A stretch of 64,000 nt of DNA, from assembly GCA_963699055.1 (NCBI GenBank), contig CAVOTA010000004.1, forward strand, positions 186,001 to 250,000, in the 5' to 3' direction. The position numbers and the translations under genes are program-made. Shown in pieces: positions 33,344 through 41,262 of the stretch. This DNA is from Bog-756 sp963699055 (GTDB lineage: Bacteria; Actinomycetota; Acidimicrobiia; Acidimicrobiales; RAAP-2). Positions within the stretch are counted from its first letter, which is position 1; every line of letters begins with the position of its first letter. The notes under the pieces are model-generated. The model saw nothing but the letters and a program-made list of their open reading frames with translations, was not told the origin of the DNA and searched no databases.

Positions 33344-33898
33344 TCAGCCGGCGCTGTGGAGGGTGTTGGCGTCCGTGTGGTGGAACGGCTCGTCGAATTC
33401 GTTCATCTGGAGCACCGTGTCCTCACGGTAGGACCAGGTGCCGTCACCGGTCGTGATGGTGACCTCGTAGGAGCGCGTGCTGGCGTTGGCCGCCAGGTAC
33501 TGGTTCTCCCCGATGGTGTAGAGCTCGCCGCCCTTGGCCGCCGTCAGGGTGAACTCGGTGGCGTCGGCCGACGCCGTCCCACCGGCCAGCACGGTGATGC
33601 CACGGGGCACCACGAAGCCGCGCAGCACCTCACCGGTGGCCGCGTCCCACAACCAGTAGCCGACCTCGGTGTGGAAGGGGTTGTCCTCGTCCCCGCGCCA
33701 CATCGCCGTCTTGTAGTCCAGGCCGTAGAGGTGCTGGTCGCCGTTGTCCACCGGGCCGAAGGGCTTCATCGTGACCTTCTCCAGGTAGGGCGTGCCGAGG
33801 ACCTTGCCCTCGGAGTGGGAGAAGGCGGTGTCGAGCCCGCCCTTGTCGCTCTCCCACTCGCCGATCAGTGCCCCGAGGGGGCCCCATTCGCTCGCCAT
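33344..33898 (-). CDS. FABP-like heme-binding beta-barrel (nitrobindin-related) protein
   Basis: A 184-residue beta-barrel protein. It begins WGPLGALIGEWESDKGG, the usual LxGxWxGxG opening of the THAP4/nitrobindin barrel. It continues with EVGYWLWDAATGEVLRGFVVPRGITVLAGG and ends DEPFHHTDANTLHSAG, where the family's heme-ligand His lies near the C-terminus. Members bind ferric heme and react with nitric oxide or peroxynitrite. The location after a FurA-like regulator and before doxX supports a redox role. The exact ligand His is not fixed by inspection. Confidence 0.75.
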   Translation of the reverse strand: MASEWGPLGALIGEWESDKGGLDTAFSHSEGKVLGTPYLEKVTMKPFGPVDNGDQHLYGLDYKTAMWRGDEDNPFHTEVGYWLWDAATGEVLRGFVVPRGITVLAGGTASADATEFTLTAAKGGELYTIGENQYLAANASTRSYEVTITTGDGTWSYREDTVLQMNEFDEPFHHTDANTLHSAG

Positions 33899-33999
33899 TG
33901 GTTCGCTCCTTGCTGTGTCGTCCGGTCGCCCGGATGGTGGATGGGTGGTTGGTCGTCAGAGGTGGTGGTGGAGCCGCCGGTCCGGCGGGTGTCCGCGGG

Positions 34000-34431
34000 T
34001 CACGCAGGCGCCTCCTGGCAGCTCGGGCACGTCCCCCAGTAGATGACCTCCGCCTCGTCGACGGCGTACCCGTCGGTCGACGACGGATGGAGGCAGGGTG
34101 CCGAGCCCACGGCACAGTCGACATCGGTGACCGCGCCGCACCGGCGGCAGACGGCATGGTGGTGGTTGTCGGCCACCCTTGCCTCGAAGAGGGCGGCGCT
34201 CCTCGCCGGCTCGATCCGTCGGGCCAGTCCGTGTGCGCACAGGGAGCCGAGGGCGTCGTAGACGGCCTGGGTCGAGACGGCGCCGAGCTGCGACCGCGCC
34301 TCGGCGAGGACCTGCTCGGCGGTCAGGTGCACCCGGCCCGACCGGAGGGTCCCGAGCACGGCGAGCCGCTGTGCGGTCACCCGCAGGCCCACGGCCTCGA
34401 GGGCCCGGCGGTCGTCGGTGGAGGCAGCCAT
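34000..34431 (-). CDS. Fur-family regulator, FurA-like
   Basis: A 143-residue Fur-family repressor. The winged helix is LRVTAQRLAVLGTL with STQAVYDALGSLCAHGLA. DNHHHAVCRRCGAVTDVDCAVG and CPSCQEA give the Cys-x2-Cys pairs of the structural zinc site and the HHH regulatory metal site. DEAEVIYWG is typical of actinobacterial FurA, which controls katG and oxidative-stress genes. No katG follows here; the next genes are a heme-binding barrel protein and doxX. The gene starts just inside a long inverted repeat likely to be its own operator. Confidence 0.9.
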   Translation of the reverse strand: MAASTDDRRALEAVGLRVTAQRLAVLGTLRSGRVHLTAEQVLAEARSQLGAVSTQAVYDALGSLCAHGLARRIEPARSAALFEARVADNHHHAVCRRCGAVTDVDCAVGSAPCLHPSSTDGYAVDEAEVIYWGTCPSCQEAPA

Positions 34432-34439
34432 AGTTACCC

Positions 34440-34465
34440 GAATGATTCTAATAACAGAACCATTC
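34440..34465. promoter_or_regulatory. Inverted repeat, probable Fur-type operator
   Basis: GAATGATTCT and AGAACCATTC flank a 6-base AT spacer, 9 of 10 arm positions pairing. It begins nine bases upstream of the fur start in an unusually AT-rich patch, consistent with autoregulation. Confidence 0.65.
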
Positions 34466-34482
34466 CACTGTCCACCGTGCCG

Positions 34483-34935
34483 CTACGGAGCCACCGGCTC
34501 GAATTCCCCGGCCAACGCGTCCAGCCAGCCGCCCGTGCCGTCCTCCCGCCACACCGGCTGCTCCCGGCCGTCCAGGTAGGCGCCGGCCTCTACCAGGACC
34601 AGGCGGGTCCCACCTGCCTCCGGGGACAGCTCCACCGTGGTCAGCGACACCGTCGCCACGGTGTCGTGCTCGGCGAGCACCGACGTGTAGACGATGCGCT
34701 CACCGGGGACGATCTCCCGGTAGAGCGACTCCCAGGTGAACCGCGTTCCCTCGTGGGTGCTGACCAACCGCTCGCTCCCGCCGGGTCGGAAGTCCAGTTC
34801 GTACCCGGGTTCGCCACCGGCGAACCAGCGGGCCTTCGTCGCCCGGTCGGCCCAGGCGGCGAACACCCGGTCCGGGGACGCACCGTACGTGCGTTCGAGG
34901 GTGAAGGTGGCATGGGTGATGCTGTGGTCGGACAT
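34483..34935 (-). CDS. SRPBCC/AHSA1-type protein
   Basis: A 150-residue START-like protein. TFTLERTYGASPDRVFAAWADRATKARWFAGG is the standard AHSA1 opening, then ELDFRPGGSERLVSTHEG, FTWESLYREIVPGERIVYTS and the C-terminal WREDGTGGWLDALAGEFE helix. It lies 14 bases after an arsR gene in the same direction, the second such pair in this window. The ligand is unknown. Confidence 0.88.
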   Translation of the reverse strand: MSDHSITHATFTLERTYGASPDRVFAAWADRATKARWFAGGEPGYELDFRPGGSERLVSTHEGTRFTWESLYREIVPGERIVYTSVLAEHDTVATVSLTTVELSPEAGGTRLVLVEAGAYLDGREQPVWREDGTGGWLDALAGEFEPVAP

Positions 34936-34949
34936 GTGGGTCCCTCCTG

Positions 34950-35354
34950 CTACTCGGCTGTCTGAGGACGACGTGGTGACGGCTGCACCGGATCCACCGG
35001 CTCACCGAGATCGGCGCCCAGCCGGTCGAGGCGCAGCTCCCAGGTGGTCCGCTGACCGGCGAGCCACCGTTCGGCCCGGCGCAGCGCCTCGGGCGCGAGC
35101 GTGCAGGTGCGCACCCGGCCGATCTTCTCGGTCGACACGATTCCCGCCGACTCCAGCACACCCAGGTGCTGGACGACCGCCGACAGCGACATGGGCAGCG
35201 GTCGGGCGAGCTGGCTGACCGAGGCAGGCCCGGCTACCAGCTGCTCGACGATGGCCAGCCGGCTGGGATCGGCCAGCGCCTGGAACACCGTGTCGAGCTC
35301 CTGCAGCCGTTCCACCACGTCGCCCACGCTACGGCGTCGGTCGGGATCAGTCAA
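34950..35354 (-). CDS. ArsR-family transcriptional regulator
   Basis: A repressor of about 134 residues with FQALADPSRLAIVEQLVAGPASVSQLARPLPMSLSAVVQHLGVLESAGIV, the full ArsR winged helix, and the wing KIGRVRTCTL. There are no metal-sensing Cys motifs. The start is uncertain: a TTG at 35354 overlaps the palindrome, while an in-frame GTG at 35327 would give 125 residues, and neither has a clear ribosome site. It is paired with the following SRPBCC gene. Confidence 0.83.
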   Translation of the reverse strand: MTDPDRRRSVGDVVERLQELDTVFQALADPSRLAIVEQLVAGPASVSQLARPLPMSLSAVVQHLGVLESAGIVSTEKIGRVRTCTLAPEALRRAERWLAGQRTTWELRLDRLGADLGEPVDPVQPSPRRPQTAE

Positions 35355-35366
35355 GTGATTACTTAA
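35351..35366. promoter_or_regulatory. Inverted repeat at the second arsR start, probable operator
   Basis: TCAAGT-GATT-ACTTAA has AAGT/ACTT arms around a 4-base centre with one outer mismatch. It overlaps the proposed TTG start and is strongly AT-rich in a GC-rich context, as expected for ArsR autoregulation. Confidence 0.55.
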
Positions 35367-35402
35367 GTATTGCCCCGTCCGTCGGCCCGCCGGCCCGGCA
35401 CG

Positions 35403-36206
35403 TCAGGCGAGGGCGTCGGCGAAGCGCTCCCGGGACCCCTCCCACCACTGCCGCCGCCGCCGGTACCGCTCCATGCCACCCATCTCCGCCAGCATGCGGA
35501 CGAAGTTCGGATCGCCGGCCGCGACCCGTCGCAGCACGAACCTGCCACCGGTCCGCATCGCCCGGTCCAGGTGGCCGAGCAGCTGGCGCCGGCCGGGTGC
35601 ATCGAGCCCGTAGGTGTCCGCCACCAGTCGCAGGCGGTCCTCCCGGTCGCCCGTCTCGAACCCCAGGCGCGCCGCGCTGGCGTCGTCGTCGACGGGGACG
35701 CACATCCGGGCGCACGCGGCGAGGTCGAAGACCGGCCGGCCGGGGGCGGCGAAGTCGAAGTCGAGGAGGCCGACGGCCCGGCCGTCGCGGAAGACGACGT
35801 TCTCCGGACACACGTCGTTGTGGCAGACCATGGTCCCTCCGGACGGGTCCGCCAGTTCGTCGCTCCACGGTCCCGGCCCGGGGGGCACCCGGGAGGAGGC
35901 CTCGTGGAACGAACGGAGCAGTGCGGCGACGGACGCCAGGGCGTCATCCGCCCGGTACCAGGCCGGAAACGGGGGCACGGGGACGTCGCCCTCGATGAAG
36001 ACCAGCCGCTCACGCCCGTCGGCCTGCAGCCCGGCGGGCTCCGACGCCCCCGTGAAACCGGTCGATCGGAGCTCGGCCAGGAACCCGTGCACCGAGGCCG
36101 AGAAGGGGTTCGCCGGCCGGAGGACGAACCGGCCCCGCCGCACCACACCGCCGGCGTTGGCCACGCCCCCGGTCAGGATCTCGTCCTGCTCGTCGCCTCC
36201 GTCCAC
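35403..36206 (-). CDS. Aminoglycoside phosphotransferase (APH)-fold kinase-like protein
   Basis: A 267-residue protein with the APH/choline-kinase catalytic core: VCHNDVCPENVVFRDGRAVGLLDFDFAAPGRPVFDLAACARM. The HND and DFD acids bind ATP-Mg. The N-terminal part, FVLRPANPFSASVHGFLAELRSTGF, matches the small lobe but lacks an obvious Lys-rich strand. The GTG at 36206 opens VDGGDEQDEILTGG, and upstream codons are repetitive DNA. The family includes antibiotic kinases but most environmental members phosphorylate small metabolites, so resistance should not be assumed. Confidence 0.8.
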   Translation of the reverse strand: MDGGDEQDEILTGGVANAGGVVRRGRFVLRPANPFSASVHGFLAELRSTGFTGASEPAGLQADGRERLVFIEGDVPVPPFPAWYRADDALASVAALLRSFHEASSRVPPGPGPWSDELADPSGGTMVCHNDVCPENVVFRDGRAVGLLDFDFAAPGRPVFDLAACARMCVPVDDDASAARLGFETGDREDRLRLVADTYGLDAPGRRQLLGHLDRAMRTGGRFVLRRVAAGDPNFVRMLAEMGGMERYRRRRQWWEGSRERFADALA

Positions 36207-36606
36207 CGCACCAGTCTCCCAAGCTCCGACGCCGACCGTCGGGAGGCACCCGTCTTGTCGGGAGGCACCCATCTCATCGGGAGGCACCCGTCGACCGGCG
36301 TGCCGGTGGTGCACCGGCCGACGGGTGCCGGACTCGGAGCGCCCGGCGGCGGGACCTCCTGCACGACGGGTCCGGCGGCCGGGGTCTCCCTGGACCCGTC
36401 CGGACAGGCCGGCCGTCACCGGCGGTGAACCGGCGGATCCCTGACCCCGGGGCCCGTCCCTCCACCCGATTCCCCTGGTCACGAGGTTCCCGGGTGCCGT
36501 GCCCGGCCCGCTCCCATCAGCTCCCTGCGGGTCCCGGGTGACCCTCCTGGAGACAAAGGGACTTTCGGCCCTGGAGATCCGTCCCGTGTTGCTGGAGAGT
36601 GCCGAG
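36207..36606. other. Intergenic region with short tandem repeats, no gene seen
   Basis: About 400 bases lie between the divergent phosphotransferase and PPOX genes. It holds three 19-bp tandem repeats (36239-36295). The rest is GC-rich with no convincing reading frame. Promoters for both genes should be here, but no clear -35/-10 pair is visible. Confidence 0.55.
36239..36295. repeat. Three 19-bp tandem repeats
   Basis: Three copies of TCGGGAGGCACCCRTCT plus two variable bases start at 36239, 36258 and 36277, about 35 bases upstream of the phosphotransferase start. Each copy has a small GGGAGGCACCC dyad. The role is unknown. Confidence 0.75.
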
Positions 36607-37020
36607 GTGTCCACCCCCAGCATGGAGGTACTTAGCGCAGACGAGTGTGTGGAGCTCCTCGGGCTGGTGCCGGTCGGCCGCATCGCCGTCACCGTCAATG
36701 CGCTCCCGGTCGTCCTTCCCGTCAATTTCGTCGTCATCGACCAGGCGGTCGTCCTGCGCACGGTGGTCGGGACCAAGCTGGCCGCCGCGACCGCACGGGC
36801 CGTGGTCGCCTTCGAGGTGGACGACTACGAGGTCGACGGCCGGTCGGGATGGAGTGTGCTGGTCCAGGGCGTCGCCTCCGAGGTGACCGACCCGGTCGTG
36901 CTCGATCGGGCGCTCCTGGCCGGCATCGACTCGTGGGCGCTCGACGGCAGGGCGGACCGGGTGGTGTCCATCACGATGGACGTCGTCACCGGCCGGAGGT
37001 TCTCCCGACCGACGGACTGA
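36607..37020 (+). CDS. PPOX-fold (pyridoxamine 5'-phosphate oxidase-like) flavin-binding protein
   Basis: A 137-residue split-barrel protein. MEVLSADECVELLGLVPVGRIAVTVNALPVVLPVNFVVIDQAVVLRTVVGTKL is the typical start of Pyridox_ox_2/nitroimidazole-resistance-type proteins, with GTKLAAATARAVVAFEVDDY and GWSVLVQGVASEV in the middle. It would bind FMN, FAD or F420 and act as a small reductase. The GTG at 36607 follows GGAGAG at good distance; ATG 36622 is an alternative. It reads away from the phosphotransferase. Confidence 0.85.
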   Translation: MSTPSMEVLSADECVELLGLVPVGRIAVTVNALPVVLPVNFVVIDQAVVLRTVVGTKLAAATARAVVAFEVDDYEVDGRSGWSVLVQGVASEVTDPVVLDRALLAGIDSWALDGRADRVVSITMDVVTGRRFSRPTD

Positions 37021-37048
37021 TCGGCGGGCGGCCTGACCCGTCCGACCC

Positions 37049-38038
37049 TCACGGCTCGGTGAGTACCGCCGATCCGTCGACGACGGCGGTCGCCCGGACC
37101 ACCATGGTGTCGATGAGCCGCTGGGGTAGCACGGTCGCCCCGGACGTGCCGGTGCTGTCGATCTGCATCACGAACGGACCGACATCGACCAGCACGGTGT
37201 CGTGGTGGGAGAGGTAGGTGCCGGACGTCGTCGACGACGTGCAGCCGTTGAGGGCGGCGTAGGTCCAGCCCTCGAGTGGAGCCGCGAGCGGGGTCACCGT
37301 GGACGAGATGAACTGCGGGGACGGGCACGACGGCGTGGGAGCCGCCGAGAAGTCGTTCCTCTTGGCCTGGGCGTCGTCCTCCGGCTGCATGCATCCGGGA
37401 CCGAACGCCGGGGCCAGGAAGGCGGCCACCGAGGCCTGCGCGATCGACGCGCTCGTCATCTCCCACACGTTGGCGGCGATGCCCTGGCGGGCCGACGGTG
37501 ACGAGAAGTTGGCCAGCGCGTTGCCGGTCCACTGCTGGCCGGACACCGGGGTGCACGGCGTCCACGTCTGCACGGGAACCGTCTGGTCCAGCTCGGCACC
37601 GTCCGCCTGATATCCCGGGTCCAGGTCGGGGAGCTTGACCTCGATGTAGTGCACCGCCGACTCGGCCACGGAGGGCTGGGTCGTGGACGGGGTCGTGGAC
37701 GGGATCGGCCGTGGGGACGTGGTCGTCGTGGTCGTCGTCGGCGGGACCGTGGTGGTCGCCGGCACGACGTGCGCACGGGGCGGGACGGTCGTCACCACGG
37801 CAGCGGCCACCGGGCCCTTCGACGGCTCGAGGTCCGGGGACGAGCGGGGAGGGACCGTGGTCGAGGGCACCGGGACGGTCGCCGGGGCGGCGGCACCGTG
37901 GAGTGGTGGCTGGTCCACCAGGAGCATCGCCGTGGCCGCCAGGGCGGCCGCCAGGCACAGGAGCAGGACGGCCACGCGCCACCGACGGCGGCGTTCCTCC
38001 TCCGTGACCTCACCGAACTCGAATTGGAGCTGATCCAC
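37049..38038 (-). CDS. Membrane-anchored extracytoplasmic protein with a Thr/Pro linker and four Cys
   Basis: A 329-residue protein of unknown function. Residues 1-20 are cytoplasmic and charged (EEERRRRWR). Residues 21-41 form one membrane helix (VAVLLLCLAAALAATAMLLV). Residues 55-120 are a Thr/Pro/Ser-rich stalk. The outer domain (125-329) has four Cys, in TPCTPVS, GPGCMQP, PSCPSP and NGCTSS, which could form two disulfides. The layout recalls the extracellular PknH-like sensor domains of mycobacteria, which also have four Cys, but this is only a resemblance. No kinase is fused to it. Confidence 0.7.
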   Translation of the reverse strand: MDQLQFEFGEVTEEERRRRWRVAVLLLCLAAALAATAMLLVDQPPLHGAAAPATVPVPSTTVPPRSSPDLEPSKGPVAAAVVTTVPPRAHVVPATTTVPPTTTTTTTSPRPIPSTTPSTTQPSVAESAVHYIEVKLPDLDPGYQADGAELDQTVPVQTWTPCTPVSGQQWTGNALANFSSPSARQGIAANVWEMTSASIAQASVAAFLAPAFGPGCMQPEDDAQAKRNDFSAAPTPSCPSPQFISSTVTPLAAPLEGWTYAALNGCTSSTTSGTYLSHHDTVLVDVGPFVMQIDSTGTSGATVLPQRLIDTMVVRATAVVDGSAVLTEP

Positions 38039-38260
38039 GACACCTTCCCGACGACCCGGGCGTCCGGCGCCGTCGACTCGATCCGCCCGCGTTCCGTCGG
38101 GCGACGGGAGACCGAGCCGGCATCTGTCGGCTGCCTACCTGGCCCAATTGTCGACCGGCTCCCGACGGACCTTGAGGGTGGGCGCGCCGTGGCGGGTCCG
38201 GACGGTCGGGCGTCGTGGACCGGTCGACCCGGGTGGCCGGCCGGCGAGCTCGACGCGCCC

Positions 38261-39418
38261 CTACCCGAGCAGCCCCTTGGCGATGACGACCCGCTGGATC
38301 TGGTTGGTGCCCTCGTAGATCTGGGTGATCTTGGCGTCGCGCATGAACCGCTCGACCGGGAAGTCCTTCGTGTACCCGTAGCCGCCGAGCAGCTGCACGG
38401 CGTCGGTGGTCACGGACATCGCCGTGTCCGACGCGAAGCACTTGGCCATGGCGCCGATCGTGGTGAGCTCGCCCTCGGGGTCACCGTTGTCGATGAGCGA
38501 GCAGGCCCGGTAGACCAACGTCCGGGCCGCCTCGTTGCGCATGGCCATCTCGGCGAGCATGAAGCGCAGTGCCTGCAGGTCGGCGATGGGCTTGCCGAAC
38601 GCCGTGCGCTCGCCCATGTAGCCGGTGGCCACGTCGATGGCGCCCTGGGCGATGCCCACCGCCTGGGAGCCGATGGTGGGTCGGCTGCGGTCCAGGGTGT
38701 GCATGGCGATGGTGAAGCCCGTGCCCTCCTCGCCGATCCGGTGGGATGCAGGGACCCGCACCCCGTCGAAGACCACCCCGGCGGTGGGGCTCCCGCGGAG
38801 CCCCATCTTGTCCTCGTGGGGGGCGATCTCGACTCCCCGGTCGGCCTCGACCAGGAAGCAGCTGATCCCCCGCCGCCCGGCGTCGGGGTCGGTCACGGCG
38901 AACACCGTGTAGATGTCGGACACACCTGCATTGGTGATCCAGTGCTTGGCCCCGGTGAGGACGTAGTCGTCCCCGTCCCGCACCGCCCGGGTGCGCATCG
39001 ACGCCACGTCGCTGCCGGCGTCGGCCTCCGACAGGCAGTAGCTGCCCTGGAACTCGCCCGACGCCACCCTCGGCAGGTACGCCTGCTTCAGCTCCTCGCT
39101 CGCCCAGTTCATCACCGGGAGCATCGACAGCTTCGAGATCAGCAGCGTGACCGCCGTCGAGGCGCAGGCCCGGGCGATCTCCTCCGCCATGATCGCCTGG
39201 GTGATCATGTCGGCACCGGCCCCGCCGTAGGCCTCGGGGATGCCGAGGGCGGGCAGCTCGAGCTCGACGCAGGCGTCGAAGGAGGCCTGGGGGAACCCGG
39301 CGTCACGGTCGACGGCGGCGGCATGGGGGGCGACCCGCTCGTCGGCGAACCGGCGGAGGGTGTCCCGGAACTGGCGGTGGGTGTCGGACAGGGCGAACAC
39401 GGCGGTCTCCATGGCCAT
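38261..39418 (-). CDS. Short-chain acyl-CoA dehydrogenase (butyryl-CoA type)
   Basis: A 385-residue acyl-CoA dehydrogenase. It has GIPEAYGGAGADMITQAI, YCLSEADAGSDVASM, GAKHWITNAGVSDIYTVFAV, MGLRGSPTAGVVFDGVRVP, RTAFGKPIADLQALRFMLAEM, QLLGGYGYTKDFPVERFMRDAKI and the catalytic Glu in QIYEGTNQIQR. This is a textbook short/medium-chain enzyme transferring electrons to ETF. The start is at 39418 (39412 is also possible), with no ribosome site and a perfect palindrome immediately upstream. Confidence 0.93.
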   Translation of the reverse strand: MAMETAVFALSDTHRQFRDTLRRFADERVAPHAAAVDRDAGFPQASFDACVELELPALGIPEAYGGAGADMITQAIMAEEIARACASTAVTLLISKLSMLPVMNWASEELKQAYLPRVASGEFQGSYCLSEADAGSDVASMRTRAVRDGDDYVLTGAKHWITNAGVSDIYTVFAVTDPDAGRRGISCFLVEADRGVEIAPHEDKMGLRGSPTAGVVFDGVRVPASHRIGEEGTGFTIAMHTLDRSRPTIGSQAVGIAQGAIDVATGYMGERTAFGKPIADLQALRFMLAEMAMRNEAARTLVYRACSLIDNGDPEGELTTIGAMAKCFASDTAMSVTTDAVQLLGGYGYTKDFPVERFMRDAKITQIYEGTNQIQRVVIAKGLLG

Positions 39419-39423
39419 CAAGT

Positions 39424-39435
39424 TACCGATCGGTA
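39424..39435. promoter_or_regulatory. Perfect 12-bp palindrome at an acyl-CoA dehydrogenase start
   Basis: TACCGATCGGTA lies 6 bases upstream of the dehydrogenase ATG. Its position suggests a repressor site, for instance of a TetR-type fatty-acid regulator. No such regulator is adjacent. Confidence 0.55.
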
Positions 39436-39554
39436 GCTTCTGCCGACATTCGGCTGGGGCCGAATCGCTCAAGACGGACGGAGGTGGCGCCGATGGGACC
39501 TTGTCGGGGGAGACGCCCCCTGCACGGATCGACGGACTTCTGGAGAGCGGAACC

Positions 39555-40181
39555 ATGAGTGACAAGCCCCTGGGACCCGGGTGGTGGTTGGCGAGCGACG
39601 GCACCTGGCACCCACCGGAACTGCATCCGTCCATGGCCGAGGCCTCCCCGGCACCGGCCCCAGCGTCGGACGTCCTCACCGGGGACCCGTCCGAAGTGGC
39701 GGCCGCTGCCGCCGCTGCTGCTGCCGCCCTCGACCCCACGGGCGCCGGTCAGACCCCACCGACCGCGATGCCGAGCATGCCGGCGATGGGCGCCGACGCC
39801 GGGTCGCCGACCGCCCAGACCGTGGAGGACGCCCCGTCGCTTACCGTCGACACGCCCCCGCTCGGTCCTGTCCCGCCCCGCCCCGTGCCGTCCCTCTCGG
39901 ACGTCCCGAAGCGCCCGGGCTGGACCGGCGAGTCCGACCGCCGCCAGGAGGCCGGGCCCATGTTCCCCGACCTGTTCCAGCAGGCGGTCTCCGGCACGGC
40001 GCTGGCCAACGCGGTCACCGTGAACTTCGCCGACGGCGAGCACCGCGAGTCGCTCGACGTCCCGATGGCCTCGGGCCCGGTCGGCGAGTCGCCGGAGCTG
40101 GTGGGCGCCGGCGGTCGCCTGCCCGCCGAGGTGGGCGCCTTCACCGGTGCGTCGGCCAAGAAGCGCCGTTGGCGCCTCTGA
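39555..40181 (+). CDS. Hypothetical protein with an N-terminal GPGWWLASDGTWHPP motif
   Basis: A 208-residue protein. The first 20 residues hold a Trp-rich motif related to the short WW-like/DUF2510 element placed at the N-terminus of many actinobacterial proteins. Residues 28-130 are Ala/Pro-rich and disordered. Residues 135-208 contain MFPDLFQQAVSGTALANAVTVNFADG and a basic C-terminus KKRRWRL. There is no membrane segment. GGAGAG precedes the ATG. The function is unknown; the motif suggests a protein-protein contact site. Confidence 0.7.
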   Translation: MSDKPLGPGWWLASDGTWHPPELHPSMAEASPAPAPASDVLTGDPSEVAAAAAAAAAALDPTGAGQTPPTAMPSMPAMGADAGSPTAQTVEDAPSLTVDTPPLGPVPPRPVPSLSDVPKRPGWTGESDRRQEAGPMFPDLFQQAVSGTALANAVTVNFADGEHRESLDVPMASGPVGESPELVGAGGRLPAEVGAFTGASAKKRRWRL

Positions 40182-40300
40182 GGCTCGGCATCCGGCATCC
40201 CCCATCACCACCGACCGCCTCGTACGGGGCCTCCGGCTGACGCTCCCGACCCCCCGGGGAGCGAGGACCTACCGCTGCTCCAGTGCAGGTCCGCTCAGCC

Positions 40301-40386
40301 GGGTCCCCGAGGTGGTCACCACCGGGTCCCCGAGGTGGTCACCACCGGGAGCCCGCGGTGGTCACCACCGGGATCCCGCGGCCGGG
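40301..40386. repeat. 23-bp tandem repeats, each carrying a GGTGGTCACCACC dyad
   Basis: Three full copies start at 40301, 40324 and 40347 with a partial fourth at 40370. The unit is GGG-T/A-SCCCGMGGTGGTCACCACC-like. Each contains a nearly perfect dyad, so transcripts could fold into a row of hairpins. It lies in the convergent gap (40182-40455) between two genes, a place where terminators are expected. The rest of the gap shows no gene. Confidence 0.8.
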
Positions 40387-40455
40387 CTACCACACGCCGG
40401 ACGGACCGTGCGGACCCGGTTCCCGGCGGTCCGATCCGGGCCACCGTGTGGCCGT

Positions 40456-40977
40456 TCAGCGTCCGGCGGGCAGTTCCACCAGCGACCGCCAGTCGGCCAG
40501 CCGCTCCGCCACCTGCTCGGGCGTGAGGCGCAGCGTCGTCTCCGGCACGCAGCCCGCGATCGTGCGCTGTGCCTGGTAGTGGTGCGACGCCGACCGGAAC
40601 AGCGGTTGGCGCGCCGACACCAGGTCGGCCGGTGCACCGTCCAGGAAGCCCCAGAGCGTGAACGCCAGGGACAGGTCGTGGATCACCGGGGCCCGGCCGT
40701 AGCAGGCGGACCGGCGCATGGCGACGGCGGTGCAGCCCGACATGGCATCCTCGGTGTGTTCACCGGGGGCCAGCACCAGCCGGTCCTCGAACCGTCGGGC
40801 CAGCTTGAGGGCGAACCCCTGGTCGGGACCGGGCGTGCCCAGGAAGGCGCCCGACGGCGCACGGGTGTCCCGCAGCTCCGACGGGCGGGAGGCCGTCCAG
40901 ATGTCCGGGACGTGCAGCTGGTGGGCCCGGCGGACCTGGTCGGCCTCGACGACGGGGACGAAACTGGGCTGGGTCAC
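40456..40977 (-). CDS. Conserved hypothetical protein
   Basis: A 173-residue protein starting MTQPSFVPVVEADQVRRAHQL. Notable blocks are FALKLARRFEDRLVLAPGEHTEDAMSGCTAVAMRRSACYGRAPVIHDLSLAFTLWGF and LFRSASHHYQAQRTIAGCVPETTLRLTPEQVAERLADW. I recognise no domain, though similar proteins occur in actinobacteria. There are two Cys and several His residues but no recognised metal motif. The GTG start has AGGAG upstream. Confidence 0.62.
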   Translation of the reverse strand: MTQPSFVPVVEADQVRRAHQLHVPDIWTASRPSELRDTRAPSGAFLGTPGPDQGFALKLARRFEDRLVLAPGEHTEDAMSGCTAVAMRRSACYGRAPVIHDLSLAFTLWGFLDGAPADLVSARQPLFRSASHHYQAQRTIAGCVPETTLRLTPEQVAERLADWRSLVELPAGR

Positions 40978-41262
40978 GGGGTGCTCCTGGGGGTGCGGTC
41001 GGGTGGCCACGACGGGACCGTGCCGGCCTCGGCGGGCCGGCTCGGTGCCGCAACCGTAGACGATCCGACCGACCACCGGCGAAGCCGGACCGCACGGTCC
41101 TGCGGGACGACGCGGTACCGGACGGGCCCTCGACGCCCTCGGATCAATCCCCCGGGCGGCGGCGGGTCCGATCACCGTCGCGCCTGGTGACACGCCTAGA
41201 ATGCCCACCTTGATCGGGTGCCGATCGTATGGGCATCCCCGGAGGACGACAGGGAGCAGCAG

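Noticed and set aside
35403..36206. Antibiotic resistance kinase
   Set aside because: Only the generic APH fold is visible. Nothing in the context indicates an antibiotic substrate.
36499..36606. Longer N-terminus for the PPOX-fold protein
   Set aside because: The extra residues are not conserved-looking, and GGAGAG supports the GTG at 36607.
40301..40386. CRISPR array
   Set aside because: The 23-bp units are directly adjacent with no unique spacers, and no cas gene is present.
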